Part shown: one piece after another, positions 50,490-58,416 of the stretch | Layout of the letters: the number at the start of each line of letters is the position of its first letter | Numbering within the stretch: the stretch's first letter is position 1 | Source: M3007 sp040397785 | GTDB lineage: Bacteria; Bacteroidota; Bacteroidia; Chitinophagales; Saprospiraceae | DNA length: 64,000 nt | Assembly: GCA_040397785.1 (NCBI GenBank) | Contig: JBBAVI010000014.1 | Coordinates: 1-64,000, forward strand | Direction of reading: 5' to 3' | Program-made: the position numbers and the translations under genes | Notes under the pieces: model-generated | Seen by the model: only the letters and a program-made list of their open reading frames with translations | Database searches by the model: none | What the model was told of the DNA's origin: nothing

Positions 50490-50953
50490 TTGCGGTCTTC
50501 TTTAGAATCGAGTCTTTTTTCCTGCGATTCTTCCCAGATTGCTTTATAATCGTAGCTCAGGTAAATCTCGCTGTTAAACGCCCCCCAGGCGCCATTTTCG
50601 ATTGCTAAATTCAGGCGACGAATGGCGGTTGGGGGGATTTTTAGTATAATGACATGGCCCAGCCCCATCGCAAGGGTCCAACTCATCACCCGGGCATCCG
50701 AGGTCGGAAATAAATCCCAAAAGCCTTGCGCCTCCAAAATGCGCTTCATTTCTGGCAGGTTTTTATCTTGTTGGTGCTTTAAAATCACAGTAACAAGGAT
50801 GCTGTCTGATGCCAGTGGAGCAACAGGCATACTTACGGACGCTTCCTTTTTTTCTGCTGCGGTTTTGGTGGCAGATGGTACAGTTTGTTGTGCCCGTGCA
50901 TGCTGAAATAGCCCTGCACTGATCAATAAAAGTAATAAGATGTATTTGCGCAT
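50486..50953 (-). CDS. small exported protein of unknown function
   Basis: 155 residues from ATG 50953; the longer frame to 50995 would place polar residues before the signal peptide. Signal: MRKYILLLLLISAGLFQHAR, cut near ARAQ. A flexible Ala/Lys/Thr/Pro stretch (25-50) leads to a compact domain: ILVTVILKHQQDKNLPEMKR, DLFPTSDARVMSWTLAMGLG, HVIILKIPPTAIRRLNLAIE and AFNSEIYLSYDYKAIWEE. Its pattern (strand-helix-strand) suggests a ferredoxin-like small domain in the periplasm. No named family is recognised. Its stop shares bases with the convergent GWxTD gene. Confidence 0.75.
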   Translation of the reverse strand: MRKYILLLLLISAGLFQHARAQQTVPSATKTAAEKKEASVSMPVAPLASDSILVTVILKHQQDKNLPEMKRILEAQGFWDLFPTSDARVMSWTLAMGLGHVIILKIPPTAIRRLNLAIENGAWGAFNSEIYLSYDYKAIWEESQEKRLDSKEDRN

Positions 50954-51142
50954 CTGAAGATGGAGGTTAAAATCAACAAAACAATAGGAAAACACAAAAG
51001 GTGCGGTCGCAAAGATAATGAACCAGTTTTTACATGAAAGGTTCAGGGTGTTTGTTTTTTACCAAAAAGGCAAATGTTTTCACCCAAAAGTGCGTAAAAG
51101 GCCAATCATAATTTTAAAATTTAAAACTTTTAACAATGAAAC

Positions 51143-51172
51143 TTGGGAAACTGTAATTTGCATTTATTTTTG
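51143..51172 (+). promoter_or_regulatory. promoter of the POT transporter, implying a long 5' leader
   Basis: TTG (51143-51145), 19-base spacer and TATTTTTG (51165-51172) match the consensus. The ATG is at 51339, so the leader would be about 160 bases. Confidence 0.55.
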
Positions 51173-51338
51173 CCTCCCACGAATGACGCTCAAGGTACTT
51201 TTTGAAACCACAGGATTACAAACGATCCAAATCATGGTGCACTTGAATATCCGTCATTGCGGGCGCCTTTAAAAACCTGGACCTTTACTATGCAGGATTT
51301 TAGGTATTTTTTCTACCTGTTATTGCAAACCTTATTTT

Positions 51339-52979
51339 ATGTTTAAAAAACATCCATCTGGCCTTCCGTTTTTATTTCTTACTGAAATGTGGGAGCGTTT
51401 CGGCTATTATTTGATGATCGGCATTTTTTTGCTGTACATGACGGATGCCCAAAAGGGAGGCCTTTCCATGGAACGCGCCAATGCTTCGGATATCTTCGGC
51501 ACTTTTATCGCCCTGGTGTATTTAACCCCGTTTTTAGGTGGGTTGTTGGCCGACCGGCTGTTGGGGTATCGGCGCAGTATCATCATTGGCGGTATTTTGA
51601 TGGGAACCGGCTATTTATTGCTTGCATTTTCCAACAACATGCTGTCCTTTTACACGGCCCTTGGGGTGATGATTTTGGGAAATGGCTTTTTTAAACCCAA
51701 TATTTCGGTTTTACTAGGCAATTTGTATAACGACGACCGGTACCGCACGCTGAAAGACACGGGTTACAATATTTTTTACATGGGCATCAACATCGGGGCT
51801 TTTGTATGTAACTTTTTTGCCGCCTACCTGCGCAACAATTTTAGTTGGGGCCATGCTTTTGCTGCTGCCGGGATAGGGATGTTTATTGGAGTCATTATAT
51901 TTGCATTAGGCAATAAACATTACGCGCACGCAGATGTACGCAAACCCCAGGCTGCCGATGAAATGGGGGTGGGCAGGATGATTTCCTCTGTACTCATTCC
52001 CGCCATTGTTACGGGCATTGCAGGCTGGTTTATTCCAGGTACGGTGTTTGGATCGGACTCCACCGACGCGTTCATTTTCGGGAGTATGCCGGTGATTACC
52101 TTTTATTTATGGATTTATTATAAGGCAAGTGCCGTGGATAAACCGCGCATCAAGGCTTTATTGTCCATTTATGCCGTGGTGATTGTATTTTGGGCTGTTT
52201 TTAAACAAAATGGTACTGCCCTTACCACCTGGGCCGAATTTTACACCGATCGTACCATGCCTGCTGCTATTGCGCCGCTTGCGGCCGATATAAAAATGGT
52301 GCAAACGGTAAAAATGGACTCATTCATGGTGCCTCAATACGATGCACAATTCCGTACCACCCGCGACGCCGATAAAAAAGTCATCAAAATAAAGTCGATC
52401 GATCCTTATTTTCTCAATATACCGGAAGCAGAGCGGCCACCTGCGAGCGGTGCAGTACAATTGGTTTCTACCGAACTGTACCAATCGGTGAACCCCTTGT
52501 TTGTCATCATCTTAACACCGCTCATCATCGCATTTTTCTCCTGGCGGCGGCGAAAAGGCAAGGAACCGACCACCCCCGCAAAAATTGGCTGGGGCTTGGT
52601 AATTTCCGCTTTATCTACCTTGGTGACCATCGCAGCGGTATATGCCTGCCACAATGGGGCCGAAAAAGCTTCTGCCGGTTGGCTTTTTGCCACTTACGGC
52701 GTAATAACTATGGGGGAATTGTGTTTGAGTCCAATGGGACTGTCCATGGTATCCAAAATGTCACCGCCGCAGTTAACCGGATTGATGATGGGCGGCTGGC
52801 AGTTGGCCACTTCCTTAGGCAATAAATTAAGTGGCGTATTGGCCACCATGTGGGATAAATACGACAACAAAGCCGATTTCTTTTGGGTCAATTTTATCCT
52901 GTTGGGTTTGGCCTCTGTAGCATTGTTTTCTATGTTGCGCTGGCTCAATCGCATTTTTAAAGACCAGGGATTGAGTTAG
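51339..52979 (+). CDS. peptide:H+ symporter, POT/PTR family (MFS)
   Basis: 546 residues, about 12-14 TM helices. The family motif FLTEMWERFGYYLMIGIFLL at TM1 carries ExxERFxYY, and NIFYMGINIGAFVCNFFAA is the PTR2 signature (FYxxINIG). A loop of about 110 residues (roughly 300-370) with charged/aromatic residues, including QYDAQFRTTRDADKKVIKIK, lies in the middle, longer than in E. coli relatives but typical of Bacteroidota. It takes up di- and tripeptides with protons across the inner membrane. A 43-residue membrane peptide gene follows by 41 bases. Confidence 0.94.
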   Translation: MFKKHPSGLPFLFLTEMWERFGYYLMIGIFLLYMTDAQKGGLSMERANASDIFGTFIALVYLTPFLGGLLADRLLGYRRSIIIGGILMGTGYLLLAFSNNMLSFYTALGVMILGNGFFKPNISVLLGNLYNDDRYRTLKDTGYNIFYMGINIGAFVCNFFAAYLRNNFSWGHAFAAAGIGMFIGVIIFALGNKHYAHADVRKPQAADEMGVGRMISSVLIPAIVTGIAGWFIPGTVFGSDSTDAFIFGSMPVITFYLWIYYKASAVDKPRIKALLSIYAVVIVFWAVFKQNGTALTTWAEFYTDRTMPAAIAPLAADIKMVQTVKMDSFMVPQYDAQFRTTRDADKKVIKIKSIDPYFLNIPEAERPPASGAVQLVSTELYQSVNPLFVIILTPLIIAFFSWRRRKGKEPTTPAKIGWGLVISALSTLVTIAAVYACHNGAEKASAGWLFATYGVITMGELCLSPMGLSMVSKMSPPQLTGLMMGGWQLATSLGNKLSGVLATMWDKYDNKADFFWVNFILLGLASVALFSMLRWLNRIFKDQGLS

Positions 52980-53020
52980 TGTTTGCAAATCAACATCGTT
53001 CACCTTTAAAGCAAATTATT

Positions 53021-53152
53021 ATGGCAACGAAGCAAAAATTACCTAAAAATCGGTTCGCTGAAAAAGACCGCGCAGATAATCAGAAGTTTCTCCTGATTCT
53101 GATCGGGGCAACCGCGCTGTTGATGGTACTGATGTATGTTATCTTTGTGTAA
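53021..53152 (+). CDS. small single-pass membrane protein, 43 aa
   Basis: ATG 53021 to TAA 53150-53152: a basic/charged N-terminus (MATKQKLPKNRFAEKDRADN) followed by one hydrophobic helix (KFLLILIGATALLMVLMYVI) and a short end FV. Positive-inside topology puts the N-terminus in the cytoplasm. It sits 41 bases after the POT transporter gene and before a large hairpin, so it is probably co-transcribed and might be an accessory subunit of the transporter. No known family is recognised; the clean frame and topology make it a credible gene. Confidence 0.65.
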   Translation: MATKQKLPKNRFAEKDRADNQKFLLILIGATALLMVLMYVIFV

Positions 53153-53175
53153 GATAATTGCCCGTTCGGTACAAT

Positions 53176-53257
53176 ACACCTTAGATTTCCCGGGTTTTTA
53201 CTGTTTTTCACCATATTATGGTAAAAAACGGTTGAGTTCCGGGAAATCCAGGTGTGT
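53176..53257. terminator. long imperfect hairpin after the small membrane gene
   Basis: Nested arms: ATTTCCCGG / CCGGGAAAT outside (53185-53193, 53239-53247), with GTTTTTCACCAT / ATGGTAAAAAAC inside (53203-53214, 53218-53229, one mismatch), extended by ACACC/GGTGT at the ends. About 80 bases between convergent genes; probably terminates both. Confidence 0.65.
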
Positions 53258-53290
53258 TTAGATGCCCATTTTAATATGTTACTGCAAGAT

Positions 53291-54430
53291 CTAAGACAAG
53301 CGATTCCTGTAATCCTTGTACGAAAACTTGCGTATCATATCAAACTGGCCGTTCTCCCGCCAAATGGCGATGCTGGGGTGTGTTACACCATTAAAAGTGC
53401 TGGTTTTTACCATCGTATAATGCATCATATCCTCAAATACGATCTTTTGTCCTACTTTTAAAGCCTTTTCAAAACTGTACGCTTCCATATAATCACCGCT
53501 CAGGCAACTTCCACCGCCTAAGCGATACAGGTGTTTTTCTTTCGGCAAAGGGTCGTGCGCACCCTGCACCCGCGGGCGATAAGGCATTTCAAGGGTATCG
53601 GGCATGTGGGCGGTAAAAGACACATCCAAAATGGCCGTTTTTACGCCTTTATTATGCACAATGTCCAAAACAGATGATACCAAAACACCCGTATCCCAGG
53701 CAATGGCGCTGCCCGGCTCCAGGATTACTTCTAAGTTGGGGTATCGGCGACGAAAGGCTTGCAAGGTGCTGATGAGGTGGGGGACATCGTAGCCTTCCTT
53801 GGTTATTAAGTGGCCACCTCCCAAATTAACCCATTTCAGGCGGGGCAAAAAGAGCCCAAACTGCTGCTCAAAATATTCGAGCGTTTTTTCCAGGTCGTAA
53901 CTGTTGGATTCGCACAAAACATGGAAATGGAGCCCTTCCACACCTTCAGGCAACAGGCCTTTAAAATTGGCCAAAGGCTCACCCAGGCGCGAACCGGCAG
54001 CAGCAGGATTGTATAAATCCGTTTCTACGGGCGACCATCCCGGATTTACCCGAATCCCCATGCTGATTGGTTCCGGATGTGCTTGCACCCTTTTTTTGTA
54101 TTTTTTAAACTGGGTAATCGAATTGAAGGTAATGTGGCTGGAGTAGGGCATGATTTTGCCAAACTCCCTAGGCGTGTAGGCCACTGAATAGGTGTGCGCC
54201 TTGGTTTTCATTTCTTCAAAGCACAAGCGGGCCTCATGGAACGACGATGCCGTTGCACCTTTGAGGTATTGCCGTACCATGGGGAAGGCGCTCCACATGG
54301 CAAAACCTTTAAAGGCAAGAATGATAGAAACACCTGCTTCTTTTTGAACACGATCGATCAAAAGCAGGTTGCTTCTTAAACGCGCTTCGTCGAGCACGAA
54401 GCAGGGCGATGGAATCTTTTTTATGTTCAC
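53291..54430 (-). CDS. nspC: carboxynorspermidine decarboxylase
   Basis: 379 residues from GTG 54430 (MNIKKIPSPCFVLDE), normal length for NspC; the open frame goes further to 54589, but a TACCTTTG promoter box inside that part excludes it. It is an alanine-racemase-fold PLP enzyme: PLP lysine K41 in IILAFKGFAMWS, glycine loop VEGLHFHVLCESNS and C-terminal GGGSCLSGDYMEAYSFEKAL with the catalytic cysteine. It decarboxylates carboxyspermidine/carboxynorspermidine in the alternative polyamine pathway of many Bacteroidota. The partner dehydrogenase gene is not in this window. It is divergent from yidC with 170 bases between starts. Confidence 0.95.
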   Translation of the reverse strand: MNIKKIPSPCFVLDEARLRSNLLLIDRVQKEAGVSIILAFKGFAMWSAFPMVRQYLKGATASSFHEARLCFEEMKTKAHTYSVAYTPREFGKIMPYSSHITFNSITQFKKYKKRVQAHPEPISMGIRVNPGWSPVETDLYNPAAAGSRLGEPLANFKGLLPEGVEGLHFHVLCESNSYDLEKTLEYFEQQFGLFLPRLKWVNLGGGHLITKEGYDVPHLISTLQAFRRRYPNLEVILEPGSAIAWDTGVLVSSVLDIVHNKGVKTAILDVSFTAHMPDTLEMPYRPRVQGAHDPLPKEKHLYRLGGGSCLSGDYMEAYSFEKALKVGQKIVFEDMMHYTMVKTSTFNGVTHPSIAIWRENGQFDMIRKFSYKDYRNRLS

Positions 54431-54449
54431 GGACTGTATTTTTTTTGTG

Positions 54450-54457
54450 CAAAGGTA
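54450..54457 (-). promoter_or_regulatory. -7 promoter element of nspC
   Basis: TACCTTTG on the minus strand, ending 19 bases before the GTG start. It fixes the start choice. No TTG at the proper -33 distance is apparent. Confidence 0.6.
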
Positions 54458-54540
54458 GCGCCACCCAGTTAAATTCAGCTGTTGGTCGAACCAAAATGGA
54501 TAATCTTCGAGGTAATGTATAACAGCCAAGGGTTTTAACC

Positions 54541-54548
54541 TACTTTTG
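54541..54548 (+). promoter_or_regulatory. -7 promoter element of yidC
   Basis: TACTTTTG fits TAnnTTTG and lies 49 bases before the ATG of yidC. Confidence 0.5.
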
Positions 54549-54597
54549 CGCCGCTTTTGAACCTGTGATTGCAGGATCAATTCTATCAAGTTTCAAC

Positions 54598-56463
54598 ATG
54601 GAAGAAAAACAGAATAATTTAAGTACCTACATTGGTATGGGGCTTATTTTTTTGCTCCTTTATGTGTGGATGCGCGTATCTGCGCCACCGCCACCAGATC
54701 CCAATGCTGCACCCGTCGATCAACCCGTTGATACGACAGCACAACAAACACCCGCCGCTAAAGTTGAGGCCGCACCCGTCCCGGATTCTGTGCGGAGTGC
54801 GCAGGTAAATGCCCAGTTTGGTGTGTTTGCTGCCTCCAGTACAGGTAAGGAAGAAATCGTGTACCTGAAAAACGATTTGATCACGGTAGCACTCACCAGC
54901 AAAGGAGGCCGTATTAAAGAGGTGTTGCTCAACAAATACCTGAAAATCAACTCGGATTCGACGGGGAAGGACGTAAAATACCCGCTGTCTTTGCAAGAAG
55001 ACGCTAAAAATCGCTTCGAACTCGAATTGCCCGTGGCTTCCGCAGCTTCCGGGAAGGTGAATAGCAGCGATTTGTACTTTAAGGTGTTGCAAGACGGTCA
55101 ATCGGTTACTTTCCGGGCAGATGCCGGAGATGGCCGATATTTCGAACAGACGTACACGCTGAAACCGGACAACTACGAGCTGACCTATAAAGTGAGCGGC
55201 ACGGGCTTGCAATCGGTGTTGAATGGCAGTTTGTTGAAATTAAACTGGGTAAACTACTTAGACAAGCTCGAAAAAAACCAGACGTACGAGCGCACCATGT
55301 CTTCGGTGTATTACAAACCGGTGGAAGAATCTTCCAGTTATTGCAACTGTCGCTCCGATGATGTGGCCAGTTTGGGTACCAAACCCGTACAGTGGTTTTC
55401 GCATGCCAACCAGTTTTTTAACACGGCCATCGTTGCCCGGGATTTCGCTTTCCTCGATTTTGTAGGCGAAACACACGTGTTTACCGATGTGGACCCGGAT
55501 TTGAAAATGTTAAAAACGACAGCCAGCATTCCATTCGAGCAACAGTCGGTCACCATGACCATGTACACCGGCCCGAATGAATTTGAGCGCTTGCGTTCTT
55601 ATAAACTTACCTTAGAGGACATCATTCCTTTTGGGGCCAGCATTTTTGGGGCCATCAACCGCTGGATCATCCATTGGATTTTTGATGTGTTGATTCACAT
55701 AGTCGGCATTCCCGGATTGGTGATCCTGCTCCTCACCCTGATTGTGAAGTTGCTGGTATATCCGCTGACGTATCGCATGGTGTACAGCCAGGCGCGTATG
55801 GCGGCATTGAAACCACGGATTGATGAACTGAAAAAGAAATTTGGCGACGACCAGCAGGCAATGTCGGTCGAAACCATGAAAATGTACAGCGAGTTTAAGG
55901 TAAATCCCTTGGGCGGTTGTTTGCCAATTTTCCTGCAAATGCCAATTTGGTTTGCCTTGTACCGCTTTTTTCCGGCGGCCATTGAGTTCCGGCAGGCAGG
56001 TTTCCTGTGGGCAACCGACTTGTCGAGTTACGATGTAGCCTTCCGTTTGCCGTTCATGATGCCTGGTTTTGGCGAACACATTAGCGCCTTTACCCTCATT
56101 TGGGTGGCGACTACCTTGTGGTACACCTGGTACTCCATGAAACAAATGGACACTTCGGCGATGGCCAATCCGGCCATGAAGTATATGCAATATTTCATGC
56201 CGCTGATGTTTATGTTCTTCTTTAACAGTTTTGCATCGGGTCTTACCTTATACCTGTGTTTCAGTAATATCCTGAACATTGGTCAAACGGTGGTAACCAA
56301 ATCTTTCTTAATCAACCATGATAAAATCAAGGCTGAATTAGAAGCCAACCGAAACAAACCCAAGAAAACAACGGGTTTTCGGGCAAAATTGGAAAATGCC
56401 ATGAAAGAAGCGCAAAAACAACAGGACGAGCGCAATAAACAAGCTGGTACAAAGAAGAAATAA
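54598..56463 (+). CDS. yidC: YidC/Oxa1 membrane protein insertase
   Basis: 621 residues from ATG 54598. It has the YidC layout of Gram-negative bacteria: an N-terminal TM anchor (YIGMGLIFLLLYVWMRV), a large periplasmic beta-sandwich (about 75-350, with GGRIKEVLLNKYLK and YELTYKVSG), and the conserved five-helix 60KD_IMP domain (about 360-590): KLLVYPLTYRMVYSQARMAA, the coiled region KPRIDELKKKFGDDQQAMSV, PLGGCLPIFLQMPIWFALYR and NSFASGLTLYLCFSNILNIG. A basic tail (QKQQDERNKQAGTKKK) can bind the ribosome. It inserts inner-membrane proteins with or without SecYEG. The threonine aldolase gene starts 3 bases after its stop. Confidence 0.96.
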   Translation: MEEKQNNLSTYIGMGLIFLLLYVWMRVSAPPPPDPNAAPVDQPVDTTAQQTPAAKVEAAPVPDSVRSAQVNAQFGVFAASSTGKEEIVYLKNDLITVALTSKGGRIKEVLLNKYLKINSDSTGKDVKYPLSLQEDAKNRFELELPVASAASGKVNSSDLYFKVLQDGQSVTFRADAGDGRYFEQTYTLKPDNYELTYKVSGTGLQSVLNGSLLKLNWVNYLDKLEKNQTYERTMSSVYYKPVEESSSYCNCRSDDVASLGTKPVQWFSHANQFFNTAIVARDFAFLDFVGETHVFTDVDPDLKMLKTTASIPFEQQSVTMTMYTGPNEFERLRSYKLTLEDIIPFGASIFGAINRWIIHWIFDVLIHIVGIPGLVILLLTLIVKLLVYPLTYRMVYSQARMAALKPRIDELKKKFGDDQQAMSVETMKMYSEFKVNPLGGCLPIFLQMPIWFALYRFFPAAIEFRQAGFLWATDLSSYDVAFRLPFMMPGFGEHISAFTLIWVATTLWYTWYSMKQMDTSAMANPAMKYMQYFMPLMFMFFFNSFASGLTLYLCFSNILNIGQTVVTKSFLINHDKIKAELEANRNKPKKTTGFRAKLENAMKEAQKQQDERNKQAGTKKK

Positions 56464-56466
56464 AGG

Positions 56467-57489
56467 ATGATTAATTTGCTTTCGGATACCGTTACGAAAC
56501 CCACACCGGGCATGTTAAAGGCCATGTGGGCAGCGGAAGTAGGCGATGATGTGTTTCGTGAAGATCCGACCATCAACGCGCTGGAAGCAAAAAGTGCGAC
56601 GCTGTTTGGCCATGAGGCCGCTTTGTTTTGTCCATCGGGCACCATGGCCAACCAGATCGCATTGAAAGTACATACCCGTCCTTTGGATGAGGTTATTTGT
56701 GATGAAACCAGCCATATTTATCAGTATGAAGTGGGCGGTTATGCGTTTCACTCCGGCATTGGTATTCAATTGTTGCCGGGTAAAAACGGCGTGCTGGAAG
56801 CCCATCAGGTGGCGGCTGCCATTCGTCCCAATCAGGACTGGTTGCCTAAAAGTACCTTAGTCGTACTCGAAAACACCTGCAACAAAGGCGGCGGCAGTGT
56901 ATATCCATTGGAAAACATACAGGCGATTCACAAAGTTTGCCAAGAAAGGGGACTCGCCCTGCATATGGATGGGGCGCGTATTTTTAATGCCTTGGCGGTT
57001 AGCGGTGATGCGCCTGCGGTTATTGGCCGGGAATTGGATAGCATCAGCGTTTGTTTGTCCAAAGGATTAGGCGCCCCGGTGGGTTCGGTCCTGATTGGTT
57101 CGCAAAAATTTATTGCCGAAGCAAGAAGGGTACGCAAGGCCATGGGTGGTGGCATGCGGCAGGCGGGATATTTGGCCGCAGCGGGCATTTACGCCTTGGA
57201 TCATCACGTTGTTCGGCTGGCGGAAGATCACGCGCACGCGCGCATGCTGGCAAGTACCCTGGAAACGCTGGATTATGTTTCCGGTATTCGGCCTGTTCAA
57301 ACCAATATTGTAATTTTTGATTTAATAGATACCGTGACACCCGCCCAATTGTTGGCCTATCTAGAAGAAAATGGCGTAAAGGCTAGTGCTTTTGGGCCTA
57401 AAACGATCCGTTTTGTTACCCATTTGGATGTGGATCGGGCCATGATTGAAACGGTTATGGGGGTGTTGGGTCGGTTTCGCGTCGCGTAG
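56467..57489 (+). CDS. ltaE: low-specificity L-threonine aldolase
   Basis: 340 residues of PLP fold type I. It cleaves L-threonine or L-allo-threonine to glycine and acetaldehyde. The start INLLSDTVTKPTPGM, the GDDVFREDPTINALE segment, GHEAALFCPSGTMANQIALK and the PLP-lysine loop SVCLSKGLGAPVGSVLIG (K199) are all typical. HMDGARIFNALAVSGD supplies the Asp that contacts the pyridine nitrogen. The gene follows yidC immediately (3 bases between), so it is probably in the same transcript, though the functions are unrelated. Confidence 0.95.
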   Translation: MINLLSDTVTKPTPGMLKAMWAAEVGDDVFREDPTINALEAKSATLFGHEAALFCPSGTMANQIALKVHTRPLDEVICDETSHIYQYEVGGYAFHSGIGIQLLPGKNGVLEAHQVAAAIRPNQDWLPKSTLVVLENTCNKGGGSVYPLENIQAIHKVCQERGLALHMDGARIFNALAVSGDAPAVIGRELDSISVCLSKGLGAPVGSVLIGSQKFIAEARRVRKAMGGGMRQAGYLAAAGIYALDHHVVRLAEDHAHARMLASTLETLDYVSGIRPVQTNIVIFDLIDTVTPAQLLAYLEENGVKASAFGPKTIRFVTHLDVDRAMIETVMGVLGRFRVA

Positions 57490-57509
57490 GGCCAAGTCGC
57501 GACTTGGCC
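57490..57509. repeat. perfect 20-bp palindrome after ltaE
   Basis: GGCCAAGTCGCGACTTGGCC, starting on the base after the stop codon. It is self-complementary without a loop. A looser GC-rich tail (CGCGCGGCATGGCC) follows. It is likely a REP-type element or a termination/processing site for the yidC-ltaE transcript. Confidence 0.75.
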
Positions 57510-57610
57510 GTACCACGCGCGGCATGGCCGAACAATGCGCGGTATGGGCGCAGGATGCACCACACGCCCATACATTTATCGCACCATTATTAATTTCCAA
57601 TCTATGGTTT

Positions 57611-58375
57611 TCAAATCCTACATTTTGCCAATACACTAACATAAGGTGTAATGGTATCCGTACTGCCTTTTGCCATAATGAAATGCACACCTCCAGCAAT
57701 GCCAATTGAAAAATGGTCAGAAATTTTTCGCGTTAGTGTGATTCGGTTTGTAATACCATAATACGCGTATCTTGCTGATACTCTAAAGATTATCCATGTT
57801 CTGATGGGTTGTCCAAAATAGTTAACGGAATCACTCAGTCCACCACCAACCTCATTTCGATTCATTAGTCCCAATTGCCCGCCAAAACCCCAATTAAAAT
57901 TCCATTTGTTTCGGATGTTATGATTTCTTGCGATTTCTAATGTAAGATAGTTGGTTACATATGCTCCATCACGAGGTGTATAGTGTTTTATTCCAGCCTC
58001 TTCCAACAGTTCATATAATGAATTGTCTGGTACCCCTCCAATACGTTCTTTGTCAGGTGTAAAAACGCTTCCATCCGTTGTTTTATCCACAATGGGTAAC
58101 CCATTAACTAAGGGTGGAGCCACTTGATCAGAAAGTTCGTAGGTGCGTTTTTTGACGCCATAAGTGAGCAAAACTTCGAATTTTCCTTTATTCAAACCAT
58201 GTCCTAATCCTATTTGATAACCATCTGCTTGTTCTCCGTAAAGTATTGCGCAAGGGATAACTTCGGAGAAAAAATATAACCCAGCATTTGGGTTGTTTTG
58301 GGAAAAAATCATCTGTTTATTATATGGTAATGACAGATATGCCAGCAAAACAAAAAGCGTTTTATTTTTTATCAT
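57611..58375 (-). CDS. outer-membrane beta-barrel-like protein, unknown
   Basis: 254 residues, a signal peptide-like N-terminus (MIKNKTLFVLLAYLSLPYNK), then alternating amphipathic strands: GYQIGLGHGLNKGKFEVLLT, NWGFGGQLGLMN, RVSARYAYYGITNRITLTRK and HFSIGIAGGVHFIMAKG. An uneven loop region (about 85-130, DKTTDGSVFTPDKERIGGVP) is long and hydrophilic. It ends with VSVLAKCRI, not a classic Phe. It lies 41 bases after the T9SS protein gene on the same strand. No named family is recognised. Confidence 0.6.
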   Translation of the reverse strand: MIKNKTLFVLLAYLSLPYNKQMIFSQNNPNAGLYFFSEVIPCAILYGEQADGYQIGLGHGLNKGKFEVLLTYGVKKRTYELSDQVAPPLVNGLPIVDKTTDGSVFTPDKERIGGVPDNSLYELLEEAGIKHYTPRDGAYVTNYLTLEIARNHNIRNKWNFNWGFGGQLGLMNRNEVGGGLSDSVNYFGQPIRTWIIFRVSARYAYYGITNRITLTRKISDHFSIGIAGGVHFIMAKGSTDTITPYVSVLAKCRI

Positions 58376-58416
58376 GTTGGGTTAGTTTAAAATTCTTAAA
58401 TGCTATTTTGCTATTG

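Noticed and set aside
53291..54589. Longer start for nspC at 54589
   Set aside because: The extra 53 residues contain the TACCTTTG promoter box and do not fit the family length of about 380.
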